Assembly: GCA_028583405.1 (NCBI GenBank)
Contig: CM053260.1
Location: 28,062,735-28,126,734 of the forward strand
DNA: 64,000 nt
Direction of reading: 5' to 3'
From: Pogonophryne albipinna
Taxonomy: Eukaryota; Chordata; Actinopteri; Perciformes; Artedidraconidae
Positions 1-12,163 of this stretch are shown here, piece after piece. Below the pieces are notes generated by a model. The model was not told the DNA's origin. It was given only the letters and a program-made list of their open reading frames with translations, and searched no databases. Made by a program: the position numbers and the translations under genes. The first letter of the stretch is position 1. Each line of letters opens with the position of its first letter.

Positions 1-1044
1 CGTCCCTTAAAATCAGATTTCTGCCCTTTTCATGAACATTATTCAATCTAAATGAAAACATCTATTCCTCAAGATCCTGCAAGAGAGTAATCACTGTCTT
101 CATTCTATTTTGGAAGTGGAAAATTGTTATATCTACATAAATACATTAAAAAAAGAATGTGCCGAAAATGTAATTTGGCCTCTTGGCTTTCGTTATGCTG
201 TACATGGAAGAGATAACCTTTGTAAAGAACGAAAAGTAAAACATTAAATTGGTGGAAGAAAAGGCAACTGCTCACACATCCATGAAAAGCCCCACAACAC
301 ACACTCCTACACACACACACACACTTAAGAGCGACCACAGACGCTGCGTTTCTGTATGTATATTTGATATATCAGCCACGGACAGCCATTTTGTTTTGGT
401 CCATTGTTCATGTTTGCTGTCATCTTCATCTTCCGTACAGACAACCGGCCAGAAGGGTTTCTAAAAGGCTGACCGTACACTAATCTACCGCTGCTCTCTG
501 ACATAGTGAGGTTTCGAATTGTATACATGTGAGTTTTCACTCCGGTCCACATCGAGAGAGTGTCCTTCAAAACCCGTGTGCACACACCGTACAATGTGTG
601 TGTACATATATGTGTGTGTAGGGGGAGAAATGGGGCAAAGGGAAAGGTAGTTTTAATGTTCTGACTTCTCTAAATGTGTTTTTCTTAAACATAAACTGTG
701 AATATATTAATCCATTGTGTGCCTGAGAGACACAGTCATTATAATAGAGCCGGATTGCCATTTATTTTTAAATCCAGAACCAGAAAAAAGAGAAGCGGCT
801 CCGATAAGCGGGGGTGTGGAGGAGGAAGGTAAAACGTCCTCTCAGTTTACCCATATTTACTATTTTTAATTAGCGTGGACGGAATATACTTAATAAGCTG
901 ATGTAAAGATTTACTTTCTCTACATAACGACATCATGGTAACCAAAAGAGACGAGGCTAGTATTAGAGGTGAAATGTTAAGCTTAAGAAAACCATGTCGC
1001 CAAAAGCTTTCAGTAGCTAATAAAAAAACAGGTCTGTGTTCAAG

Positions 1045-1450
1045 CAGGGGGTCCGCGGGGTCTTAAAAAGTATTACAAGTTGATAAATCAATTTAGCGAA
1101 AATGAAGGCTATTAAAAAGTATTAAAGGGAATTTCCCAAGGTATTAAATGTTGTAGCTTGTTTTCAATAAGTATCTAAATGGTCCAAAGAGGTTGTATTC
1201 TACAGTCTGCCTGAATGTAATCATTGCGTAGGTGTGTAGTGTGATTCTGTGTAGTTTATTTATGGCATCGCGTTGGGTTTGACGTCGTCTGAACAGGACA
1301 TCGCACGCTCACTGCTTGATAGCGCGGAGGTCCGTTTACGCCGGTTGTTAAACATCGTAATGGGGAAATGCAAGTCTGCGTCCAAATGGTTGGAAGATAA
1401 GGAGGAAGGACAATCAATACTGTATACATCAAGGATCACTTAATCCTTAA
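1045..1450 (+). mobile_element. Decayed hAT-like transposon remnant
   Basis: The stretch opens with cagggggtccgcggggtctt and then tttaa/tattaaa-rich sequence typical of a common fish hAT family. An ATG at 1360 opens a 27-codon frame beginning MGKCKSASKWLEDKEE, resembling the conserved N-terminus (MGKCKF.D.WL.D..F) I recall for fish hAT transposases. The frame then stops. Ends and target duplication are not identified, so the family call is an inference. Confidence 0.4.
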
Positions 1451-2182
1451 GTTGTTTTATTATTATTTGTATCGTTATCGAGAGACAGGGTTGTTTTGGA
1501 CATGGTTTATAGTTTAGAAAACCCTATTCTTTATTTAACATCGGTTGTAACATTTTGTTGGGACCACGCATTCTCATATTCGGGCCTCAAAATAATGTGT
1601 AGAATCAAATAAATGAATTCAACTTTATGCAATAAATAATCAGATTAAATAGAATACGGAGAACACTATAAATAAAACTCTGGCGGGTTTACGATGAAAT
1701 GTTGAGAAATGCTCTCGCAGGCGTTTTGAGAAACGTTATTCTAGCTTTTATTTAAAATTGGCCTTTTTCCATTTTATTGAATAACAATATAACAAGGCTT
1801 ACAATTTACACAGAGCACATAAAGCAAATAAAATAATATATGGAAAGAAATACATTTTATGGCTTAAATGAGCTCAGATAATCTCAAGGTTATATGTGCT
1901 AACTGTATTTCGCTGATTTCTCCATGGGAAGCATCCTGTATTACCTTGACAACGCGGCTACATTTTTCCTACATTACTTGTCAGTCTAATAATGAAAAAA
2001 CTCTCAGATTTTCAGTAATCTTGGAGTAAGGAAATAACTCGAATCACAGGCGATATTTTGTACTTGTGCAAAGAGCCTTTCCGGTGGTATCATAGTATCA
2101 TGCTAGTTTCAAAATGTGTTATATCTTTATTTTCTGAATACTCTGAGTGTCCATAGGTTGTCGTTTTTTTCTGCGATACTAA

Positions 2183-2240
2183 TAGCTCACCTGGTAGAGC
2201 AGGCGGCCAAAGCATTAGGTTTCAGTCCGTGCTACGGCAG
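2183..2240 (+). repeat. Degenerate tRNA-like SINE head
   Basis: tagctcacctgg fits an internal pol III box A, and ggtttcagtccg about 35 bp later is a weakened box B. No cloverleaf can be closed well, so this is a SINE fragment rather than a tRNA gene. Confidence 0.4.
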
Positions 2241-2754
2241 ACCTACTTCGACCTACGGAGCATTTACGCATATCATACCCTGATATGTGTGTGTGTCACT
2301 CTTTCAAATCTGTCTTTGGAAAACATAATCTAAATCACAACTTCAAAATGTTGTTACCTCTTCCTTTCTGAACAGCATTTACAATGGTTTGTCTTATTTG
2401 AAACAAATATATATGCATTTTTATTGTTGTTCTGAGTTTGTATCTTTACGGTTTATTACACTTTTTGAAAGTTGCTTTGTATAAAAGTGTCAGCGTAGTG
2501 AACTGTAATGACGAAAACAGCAAACGCGCCACATACTATCTGTTTCCTAGCGGTTATTTTTTCCGTTGTGAAGTCTAAAGGAAGTTATAAACCGGAAAAA
2601 ACTGCCTTGAAGTCGTTGAAAAACAGATGTAGCTCTCTGGAGTAGAAATAATGTTTTTAGGTTAAGAAATAATGAAAACACGGTTATTGATGGATGAAAA
2701 TGAACACATTTAAATCTGGTTATCAGTATTGAATTCCGCCTTTATTCATTCTTT

Positions 2755-2808
2755 ATTAGGGTCCCCATTAGCACTAGCATGAGCATTGGCTATTCTTCCT
2801 GGGGTCCT
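2755..2808. repeat. Short dispersed repeat (attaggGTCCCCA...TTCCTGGGGTCC)
   Basis: About 55 bp with inverted ends (GGGTCCCCA / TGGGGTCC) shared with 52116-52163 in this window. Probably the 3' end of a LINE or SINE family. Confidence 0.5.
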
Positions 2809-2823
2809 CACACACACAAAACA

Positions 2824-2852
2824 GAGGCGTGTGGCGCAGTGGATAGAGCCTT
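2824..2852 (+). repeat. Truncated SINE head fused to a LINE tail
   Basis: aggcgtgtggcgcagtggat is the box A region of the tRNA-derived SINE found complete (on the minus strand) at 10921-11090. It breaks off after about 28 bp and the LINE-tail repeat follows immediately. Confidence 0.5.
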
Positions 2853-3535
2853 CAAATCAAATCAAGTTTTATTTATATAGCACATTTATAAACGATTTTT
2901 GGTCGAGCCAAAGTGCTGTACATAAAATAAAAATGGCCTACAGTAGAGACACTTTACAGCTAATACAACAGCACAGATTGTTCAGAATATCAGTATGAGA
3001 AAAACGACACCCTCTATCCTTAGACCCTCTGTCCTTAGACCCTCTGTCCTTAGACCCTCACATCGTACAAGGAAAAACTTCCAGAGAAAACCCACAGTTT
3101 AAAGGGAACATGGGAGAAACCTCAGGGAGAGCAACAGAGGAGGGATCCCTCTCCCAGGACGGACAGACGTGCAATAGATGCCGTGTGTAAATCGAAGAGA
3201 TAATACATTTTACAGCATATAGACCGAATGTTAGGAAATGCATGTGTCTGTAATAAGAAGATGAATCCACGAGGATGTCAGCTACAATCCTGTGGAAGCC
3301 ATCAGGGAAGCAGCAAGACGAGACCCAAGGCAGGACCGCAGAGACAGGTTCAGCCACGACCCGAAGTCCACGACTTAATCCAGAACTCAGGATAGAGGAT
3401 CCAAGACACAGGACTACAGCAAGAGGATCAGCCTCGACTCCGGATCCCGGCGTAGATATAGATACAAAACAAGAAAAAAGATTTGGCTGGGTTAATCGGA
3501 ACAAGAGAATACACAGACACAGACAGAGAGGGAAA
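2853..3535 (-). mobile_element. LINE 3' end, copy 1 (5'-truncated)
   Basis: Reads as a minus-strand LINE tail: (aaatc)-type terminal repeats, then agttttatttatatagcaca, a ccctctgtccttag 15-bp repeat present three times (about 3009-3055), cacatcgtacaaggaaaaac and ggagggatccctctcccagg. The same order recurs at 30172-31100 (with coding remnant) and 61691-62055. Only the untranslated tail is present here, so open frames across it are not genes. Confidence 0.65.
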
Positions 3536-4560
3536 AGGTCATTGGATCAAAGTTATTCTTGATAACCATTTTCAGTGCTATACTGTATGAAGTGAAAACT
3601 AAAATGGTCATCCAATTTTAGCCATCATAAGGTCAAACAAAAAAATACTAATAATTGTACATAATAATGCATTTTTCAGATAAATCGGTGTAGGCCATCC
3701 ACACAGAAACAAAGCCTCGCTGTTTCAAGACGCTCCCACTGTGTCCTGAATCACTGGCCTGGTGTTTCTGTTCCCCCTCCAGTCCGGCCCTCTGTCCCTG
3801 ATTCAACTCCTGCTCACTGTTTCACCGCCGCTCTCCCAGCGAGGATGGCGTTCCTTCAGGTTGTTGTCAGCACGCAGGAACATGAAAAGCCCCATGCAGA
3901 GAGCAGGACTCGCTGCTAATGAGCAAACTGTAGGTGGAAGATTATTCCCACATACCTCTGCTGCAGGAGGACCGAGGGGGACAGAAAACACAGAGGCAGG
4001 GAATTAAGAATAGCAGCAATTACCCTATGATTTGAACACATAATTTGTAAGAAACAAAATGAAGGTAAAAAGTTGAAAGGAGAACTGCAGTTTTTCGTTT
4101 TCTGCAATAAAAGGCACATTTTTGTCTGCGAACAAACAAAGGCAATAAGGCTTTTGCTTTTGATCACCGCTACAGCACTGCTTGTATTGATCTCTCCTCA
4201 ATTAGTAGAGTTCTTGCTGGATGTTTGGTAATATCACATGAGAGAAAATACAGTAGAACTTGTCGTAATTAATAGCTTAGAGGGGAGTCTTTCCTGCAAT
4301 GGATTCCACAGTAAGAAAAGCATTGAAACAATGTGCAGCGAGGCAGTCATTAATGAAAAACGATCACCATCTTGATGCTTAATACATTGCCAAAGACTGA
4401 TTGAACCGTTCCACTGAGTACCAATGCAGAGACAGCAACATAACTTAAAATGACGGCAGCACGGATCGAGGTTTCCTGTTAATGTCCAATTCTGTTCACA
4501 TTTTATTTTTCGATTAGCTAGTCATTAAACACTGTCAGAGCCCATATCGTGTTCCTGTAC

Positions 4561-4826
4561 TTCCTGTCTGTCTTCTTCTGCTGTTCCTGTTAGTGTTTAC
4601 TTCCTGTCTGTCATCTTCTGCTGTTCCCTTTAGTGTTTACTTCCTGTCTGTCTTCTTCTGCTGTTCCCGTTAGTGTTTACTTCCTGTCTGTCTTCTTCTG
4701 CTGTTCCCTTTAGTGTTTACTTCCTGTCTGTCTTCTTCTGCTGTTCCCGTTAATGTTTACTTCCTGCCTGTCTTCTTCTGCTATTCCCGTTAGTGTTTAC
4801 TTCCTGTCTGTCTTCTTCTGCTGTTC
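4561..4826 (+). repeat. 40-bp minisatellite, about 6.6 units
   Basis: Unit ttcctgtctgtcttcttctg + ctgttccc(g/t)ttagtgtttac, starting at 4561, 4601, 4641, 4681, 4721, 4761 and 4801. Units vary at ccg/ccc-tt. The array is cut by a transposon at 4827 and resumes at 5336-5379. Single-unit versions at 19085-19115 (reverse) and about 47310-47340 show it grew out of a dispersed repeat. Confidence 0.9.
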
Positions 4827-5335
4827 GGTTATGGCTAGAAAGGATCCGTCTTGTGTAAATATGACGTCACGTTCTCGTTGTAACTCTCGTTGTAATCGGA
4901 GCGGCTCGGAAACACATCTGCAGCAGCAACATGCAACATACACATTAATGCAGCAGCAATATTAATAGAGAAACATCAGATATAATAGTAAAACACTGAA
5001 AGGGAACATTTTATTGCACCAGGAGCTATCTTGGGACTTTTACTGCGACAACGTTGACTTGCCTGTGAATAAAAAAAAAAACCATAGTGTCGGTGATCTA
5101 CGGTGTTGTCATTGTTCTTTGAAAAACAAGACCGCTAACACCCTATTTCAACAATCACACTCCCTGTCATTGACATAATTAATAGTTAGTTTAGCTTCTC
5201 ACCATCATTTGCTGTGACCCACTGATGTTAACGATCGTAACGGAAAGGCTGCCTGCCAAACGTAAATATTCAGCCACGTGACTTGCAAACTCTCGCGAGA
5301 GTTTTACACAAGACGGATCCTTTCTAGCCATAACC
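4827..5335. mobile_element. 509-bp MITE with 33-bp terminal inverted repeats and 9-bp target duplication
   Basis: The left end GGTTATGGCTAGAAAGGATC continues to about 4859 and is repeated in inverse at 5303-5335. It is flanked by CTGCTGTTC on both sides (4818-4826 and 5336-5344). Because the host is a regular 40-bp tandem repeat, the empty site can be read directly, so the 9-bp duplication is certain. A 9-bp duplication suits Mutator-like or Merlin-like elements; there is no transposase frame. Inside are a perfect CRE (TGACGTCA, 4862-4869), CACGTGAC (about 5275-5282) and TCTCGCGAGA (5291-5300). Confidence 0.85.
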
Positions 5336-5379
5336 CTGCTGTTCCCTTTAGTGTTTACTTCCTGTCTGTCTTCTTCTGT
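5336..5379 (+). repeat. Continuation of the 40-bp minisatellite beyond the MITE
   Basis: Begins with the target-duplicated CTGCTGTTC, then one more ttagtgtttacttcctgtct unit before leaving the array at gacgtccaacg. Confidence 0.85.
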
Positions 5380-6136
5380 TGACGTCCAACGCTCCTTAAG
5401 CCTCTTTCCTTCTCTTTTGTTCTCTTTTTCATTTCTCTACTGGGGAAAGTTTAGCCATCATGAATACAAACTGTCCTTCTCTCCACAAATATCAAAATTA
5501 ATATTCAGAAAGCATTCCACAGTGTTTTCTGATGAAAAAAACCCGTTCGTTTTCCATAGCTATTGTTAATTGACCGGACTACATTCTGCGGATGTATAGG
5601 ACCGTTCTCCTTAGCGGCGGTCTGTTAGCGAAAATTAGCAAACCTCTTGAATGTCCAAATTGACCAATCAGAATCGAGTATTCAACTAATAAGCTCTTGT
5701 AACAAGTGCTACATTTGCTCAAGGACACTTCAGCAGGCTCTCTGACAAGGGAAGACATTTTTCTTCTCGGTTCCTTCTCAATGAGCCTCTTATTGACTCG
5801 TAGAGCAGCTCGTCTCCACACAGCGCGGCCATACTACATCCCAAAGTCTCGGGCATCAAAAATATATCAGCAGCCTCATTAGTCAGTCTGTCAGTGTGTT
5901 TCTTCACACTGGTTTCTTTTGTTTGTTTTGCTCCATTACTTAGAGCTGTCAGTTCCCAGGCTGTGATGGATTGATTGAACAGCGTTAGGAGATGTGGTGG
6001 TCTCTAGGAAAAAAGTCTGTAAGGGGTTGAGTACAGTGGTCTGGATTAATAACTCATGGTTTCACCTTGAAAATGTAATGAGTGTGAGGGAAATTAATTG
6101 TGCTCTGCCACTGCAATTGTTTTTGTGTTATTTTAA

Positions 6137-6640
6137 AGGCCCCTATTCTGCTCATCTTCGGGTTCATATCAGAATTTAGTGTCTCTACTGACATGTTTAC
6201 ATGCTTTAATGTTTAAAAAAAGCTCTTTATCTTCTCATGCTGTCTGTGCTGCAGCACCTCTTTTCACGCTCTGTCTGAAACCAGAGCTCAGTCTGCTCTG
6301 ATTGGTTAGCTGGCCGGCTCTGTTGTGATTGGTCAACTGCTTAGAGATGTCCCGCCCCTTAGCCTATCACGTACAAAGTGTTGGAGCGCTAGCCAATAGA
6401 AGTGCGAGTGTTAAATAGTGATGTCACTATGTTTCTGAAGTAAACAATGGAGGTGGTGGGGGGGGGGGGGGATTGTGAGGGAACACAGGTATTTCATCAT
6501 TTGCAGACCATTTACATGCACACAAACCTATACAACACAAAACCCCAAAAAGCATATTATGGTCTCTTTTAAAGCAACTAAAGCAAATAACAGCCTCAGC
6601 ATTCATTGCAGTTATTATATTTTGTATTAACTCGTGACCC
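6137..6640 (+). repeat. Dispersed repeat B, copy 1
   Basis: About 500 bp containing ctgctcatcttcgggttcat, accagagctcagtctgctct, ctggccggctctgttgtgat, gatgtcccgccccttagcct and agacc(atttacatgcac). The same blocks occur inverted at 7905-8300 and 48575-49400 and directly at 9901-10200. A poly-G run sits at about 6458-6470. Confidence 0.7.
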
Positions 6641-7904
6641 ATTATCAGTTTACAGTGTCGTCTCGAGAGGGGGGGCTGTATGCTCAGTGTGAAGGAGTGT
6701 ATTAAAGAACCTCAGAGGGCTTGAACCGTCCCTCCCTGTCTGCTGGCTCGGCCTCACTCCGGTTGTCCGGCTGCTCCCTTTTTCTCCCCAAGGCGCCGCT
6801 CTTTATTGAGACATCAGCCTTGTTAGCCGCTGTCGACAGGAATATAGAAGCTGCCGGATCAATACGGCCCAGTCTGCCAGTCCTCTTGAGCCAGCGAAGC
6901 AGACGAGGCCTCAGAAAGCAGGGGCCTCTCTTGGGCCCTTTTCCACCCATTAGCAGGACCTGATGCTGGGCTGGATACAGTTCAGCGGCCCCTGGGTTTC
7001 GCCTCTGCTATGCTCTGTGATCGCAGCTGTATTGTGGGGTAATTAATGTGTCTCTGCTCTGTTAGCATGGGAGAAGGGGGGGGGGTCCTTCACTCAGATG
7101 AGGATAAAGAAGAGTGAGATACAGGGAGCGCCTGACAGCTCTGTAATGGGCTGGTGTTGTGGTTGTGTTAGCGCATCCCTCCTGGAGAGAGACTTCTCTT
7201 CAGGGTGGCTGATGAATGACGGAGATGTGGCTCTGAAGCAGCAGCCTTCGCTCCTCTGCTACAGACAGACAGAGGAACTCAGCGTGTGATAGAAACAAAA
7301 GAGAGTCACGGAGGGATACATGTGCAGACAGACAGAGAGGGAAGGAAGGGCAGACACAAGGAGAGTGTGAAATGGTCACGGGGGGGGGGGGGAGAAAGAG
7401 GCTGCTGTCTCGAATGCGACTCTTTAAGTTCCATCGGCGGGCGTCTTTATCAACACCGGCGGAGAGCGACTAGCTGATAATTTGCCGCTCTCAATTCCCT
7501 TCAATCCATTAGAGGATTTAAATGTTCATTACGTTTAATAGAAGCCCAGCGAAGGTCTAATACGCTCTGATAAACTCTGGCAAACCTGCCAACCTGTTCC
7601 TATCGCTGCGGCGGAAAAGAACCACCCGACTAATAAGGTCAAACTCAGAGTTTGTGTTCACTTTGTGAAGAGCGTTTCCTCTGAGTCACTGCGGCTCGAA
7701 GGGTAAAGTGTGTGTGATTTCATCAACAAGTCACACAGGTTGTCTTTACAGAACTTTCCATATAAGCAATCTTCTGATCTGACTTCCTCCTTTTGATATT
7801 ACTCATCAGTGTCTTCCTGAATGGTAAAAAAGGATTTATACAGTTCTTGTTTTTTAACGGCCATCTCTACTGTTGGTCAAGTTAAGACATTTAAAAGTAC
7901 TTAG

Positions 7905-8300
7905 TTGAAGAGGCTCTATAATGCTTTTTGGGGTTTCCCTTTCCCGTAATGTATTCTATAGGTTTATGTGCATGTAAATGGTCTGCAAAGGCTAAAATCC
8001 CTGTGTTCCCTCAAGTGACATCACTATGTAACACTCGCACTTCTATTGACTATAGCGCTCAAACACATTGTACATGATAGGCTAAGGGGCGGGATATCTC
8101 TAAGCCGTTGACCAACCACAACAGAGCCGGCCAGCTAACCAATCAGAGCAGACTGGGCTCTGGTTTTAGACAGAGGGTGGAAAGAGGTGCTGCAGCACAG
8201 GCAGTGTGAGAAGAATAAAGAGCTTTCTGAACATCAAAGCATGGAGACATGTCCCAGGAGAGACACTACATACTAATACGAATAGTGTCATTATTGTGTA
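7905..8300 (-). repeat. Dispersed repeat B, copy 2 (inverted)
   Basis: From ggctctataatgctttttgg through gataggctaaggggcgggat and accacaacagagccggccag to agagacactacatactaata. Its end is the single-copy precursor of the 57-bp minisatellite at 49.4 kb. Confidence 0.7.
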
Positions 8301-9900
8301 TTTTAGTTTGACAGGTAAACCTAATCATAAGCTTATTTTGGCATTAAGAAAAGCAATGTTGTTTGTTTTTTGGGGAGGACAGTGTTGAATGTGTATGGTT
8401 CTCAGGAGGATAGATTCCTCAGATTCTGGCAGGTAAGCGGCACGCTCACGTGTGATGTAGTGAAGCCCAAACCGAGCGTGATGCAGGCTGATGGATCTCT
8501 CCGGGGTCCTGTTTCCATAAGGAAATAATGCATTTTACACCCCGTAATCTGTCCATATATCACCGGCCTGATGTAATTAATATGTGGCGGGGGAGGGGGC
8601 GGGTAGATAACTCATTTCTCATCTGATGAAAAGACACACACACACAATACAAACTTACACACAAACTTAAATATTCACACACACACTCCATCTAAAGGAA
8701 TTATCTCCGTGGGGATCATATTAATGCCTGCTATATGTGAAGCACTGATAGACGAGGAAAACAAGGGGAGACAAAGAGGAGAAAGGGAATAAATGAAGGG
8801 TATTTTGGTAAAAAGGTTGTCTGTTTCAATGTCTTGCATCAGTGCCTGGTCTGTGGGTTAACCTCCTGATGAAGTTACAACAGCATTTAGTGTGAAGAAA
8901 TACATGCTGTTAGAGAATAATTTTGCCTTTACTTAAGATATTTGACCTTTCGGCCTGTTGACATTTACGACGAAGCCGAAGTCTGTTATCTGTCTTAAGG
9001 AATGGGAAGTGTTACCTATTGCTGCCATTATCAGTTGTATGACCGGTCAACTCTCGGTCACAAGAGCCATAGAGTCAGATAAAGAGATTCAGTGCCTCCA
9101 GGTGTTCACAGATACCTTCCCCCAATATGTGGGTTGACTCTCGGTAAACTAGTTAAAGGTCGATTCGAGAGATAGGCTGATCAGAATTGACATGACAACG
9201 CACCCGTGCAGTCAGAACCTTTGGCTGCTGTGACTTGTGATATGAATTCTCCGGCCGATGCTTGTATTAAACTACCAGTGTTTGACATCAGAACTCCTGC
9301 TCGTCCTGTGTCTCCTTCATGAGTCGGTGACTCCCACTGCATTGCTACACAGAAGTTTCCCTTACACATACCAACTCAGTGTCTCCCCTTGATGGAGGAC
9401 AGGAATGTTTGGGGTTAATGAAGCGAACCTTTGCCGTCCTGACCTACAGTGTACTATCACCGTTTTACAGACAAAACATCATCATTACCCTGAGACACAT
9501 CCAGAGCACAGGGCACGAGTATTTCTAGATTTTTTAATAATGTCTTCCAGTTAAATAACTCACAAAGGTTAGAAAACTGTTGAAGAACGGGAGACTATAA
9601 TCTTGCATTGACAGCACAATCTCTGCCTGGCCATTGTTCCCCTCGCAAGTAATTTATTTTATGCAATCCAACTTGTTTTATTTTTTTAATCTATTGGTCT
9701 TGTATCATCACTTCCTCTAGCACTGTTCTTCATTGCAGTGATACACAGATCCCGAAAGAAATACAGAGATTAGATTTAGAGATTGCTGATTCTGGAAAGT
9801 TGTCATCTATCCCTCAAAAGGCAATAGTTAGGCCTGAAAAGAGAAACAAACAACTAAAATACAACAAATAAAGCTCTTAAAAACAAACCTTCCAGTGTTT

Positions 9901-10200
9901 AAAGGGGCCCTAACTTGCTCAGGTAGTATGTTGTGTCTCTACTGGGACGTGTCTCCATGCTTCAATGTTCAAAAAGCTCTTTAGTTCTCTCTGTCTGAAA
10001 CCAGAGCCCAGTCTGCTCTGATTGGTTAGCTGGCCGGCTCTGTTGTGATTGGTCAACAGTTTAGAGATGTCCCGCCCCTTAGCCTATATCACGTACAATG
10101 TGTTTTACAGTGTGCCTTTTTGCAGACCATTTACATGCACTAATAACTAACACACTACAAGAAAAGGCAAAACCCCAAAAGCATAATAGGACCTCTTTAA
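9901..10200 (+). repeat. Dispersed repeat B, copy 3 (internally deleted)
   Basis: Starts aaggggccctaacttgctca and holds ctggccggctctgttgtgat and gatgtcccgccccttagcct. It then jumps to tgcagaccatttacatgcac and ends agcataataggacctcttta. Confidence 0.7.
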
Positions 10201-10920
10201 TGTAGCGATTTTGCAGTGGCCAAGCCTCAGATGGAGCTCAAAGCATCGAGTTCAAACACTCCTTTATCCTCCTCTGTTGTCGTCTACAAAATGCACAGTG
10301 CTGAATTCATCTCCTCACGCACAATCCATATAAACAACAAAGCGTGTGCATCCCTGCGGGCCGGGGGACTCTGCTTTGTTTTGAAGATAGACAAATAAAA
10401 GCTCGAGTTAGCGCCATGCTGTAACTTTCCACACTCTGATGTGTCCTTCCCCTCCAACACAAACACATTTAGAGTATCCTCTCATCACATGCTGCTATAA
10501 TGACCTTATCTTACCGGTGATGCCTTTTATTTGTGCAGAGGCTATTGAGAGTCACTGCGTGGTGTCGCGGTGTCACTGCATGGACAGCTGGTGGATCAGG
10601 CACACACTCACACTGATAAACAGTCCTATATGCATCCATGTGAACCAAAGAGTACATTAAGACCTTTATTGACAAGACAATACTCATTAATCAAGTGCAA
10701 AAACAAACTAAGTGTTAGTTATATTAGTCAGCACTGTAGTTACTTGTCAATCATCAGTGTTTGTTTGTATGTTGGTGTTCATCATCATTATTCACAGTGG
10801 CTAACCAAAAAGTTAAGGACACCAAAAGTATTTGCAGAAACATAAGTAATACAAACGCATACAAATGAAAAAGAAAACAGCAAACGTTTTTTTAAATACA
10901 CGAGACAAGAAGAGAAGACA

Positions 10921-11090
10921 TTACATTACATGTCACTTGTTAGATGCTTTTATCCCACAGGAGCAATTTGGGGTGAAGTGTTTCAGGGACACAACCACAT
11001 GCTGACTGCAGTGGGGTTTGAACCTGTGACCCCCTGATCAGAACACCAACACACAACCCACTGCGCCACACGCCTCCCGCCATATTTTTT
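10921..11090 (-). mobile_element. tRNA-derived SINE
   Basis: Read on the minus strand it starts ggaggcgtgtggcgcagtgg (box A) with tcacaggttcaaaccccact (box B) about 45 bp on. It ends in a tail whose complement is acattacattacatgtcact. Standard tRNA-derived SINE layout; not a functional tRNA. Confidence 0.7.
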
Positions 11091-11153
11091 ATTTAACCAG
11101 ATAAAAATGTATTGTGCCATTTGGTGAAATGTATATACCATGCTCTGTTCTGT

Positions 11154-11271
<118 letters not shown>

Positions 11272-12163
11272 TCATTAACTTATTTGGCTTCTTTTGCCTT
11301 TATTGAAATGTAGAAATAGAGAAAGTAAAGGGGGAAAGAGCAGGAATGACTGCTGGATGCTCGGGTAAAGACCTAGGCTTATGTGTTAGCTGTAATCATT
11401 TTAGCTAATTATTATAATTATATATCGATATCTTTATTTCAATTCCTCCCAATTCATTAATTAAAAGCAACACATCCAGCCATTTCAAGGAATTAACTGA
11501 AAAACCACGACCACTTCAATTGACAGATAGTTTTCATTGCATGGCATCGTATGGTGTGTGTGTCCCACTTCCTGATGTTATCTGGATATGGATGTTACAC
11601 ACTCTTTTCTCAGTAAGCACGCACATACTGAGATGACCACGGCATGTTCGACGCACTGACTGACAGTAATTATCACCATTCATCATTAGGCGTATTCCAG
11701 GGATGATAACGGCTCTTTATGTAAAATGTCAGCTGAGTGAAATGATGAAACTGATTAAAGGGCATCAGTGAGGAAGAGAGACGTTACACTGCAGTGAGCT
11801 GACAGCATAGCAAGAAGAGAAAGGGAAGCTGCAAAATAAATGAAGTATTAAAGTCGTTTTATTTATTAAGGAAGAAGGCAGAGGGGAAATCTGGGCTCGT
11901 ATAGAAACTTCACAAAGATCTTTGGACTGCGAGTCGAGTCTGTATTGATAAAATATCACTGTGGTCTCGACTTAACTATTCTCTCTCTGCTCTCTCAGCT
12001 GAGCACAGTAACCTCCGCATGAACTCTCTGCACCGTGAATCCATACGTTGAGGCATATTTCCTTTCTTGCAGCAGCAGGCCGTGATAAAAGTCAAGAACT
12101 GTGCTCCGATCCGCAGGTTATCGTCAAAACACTCTGAAAAAACGGAAACGTTGACTTTTATTA

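Larger units (their letters stand above)
4531..5690 (-). repeat. Dispersed repeat A, copy interrupted by minisatellite and MITE
   Basis: From ctgtcagagcccatat through gacgtccaacgctcc, ggggaaagtttagccatcat and ccaaattgaccaatcagaat. The same blocks appear in the same relative order on the + strand at 18720-19170. Partial copies lie near 16295-16375, 17335-17440, 25645-25960, 47085-47345 and 54690-54845. Family unknown to me. Confidence 0.65.

Noticed and set aside
3058..3504. 148-codon minus-strand open frame
   Set aside because: Lies within the untranslated tail of a LINE family; the same region recurs at 30.3 and 61.9 kb with frame differences.
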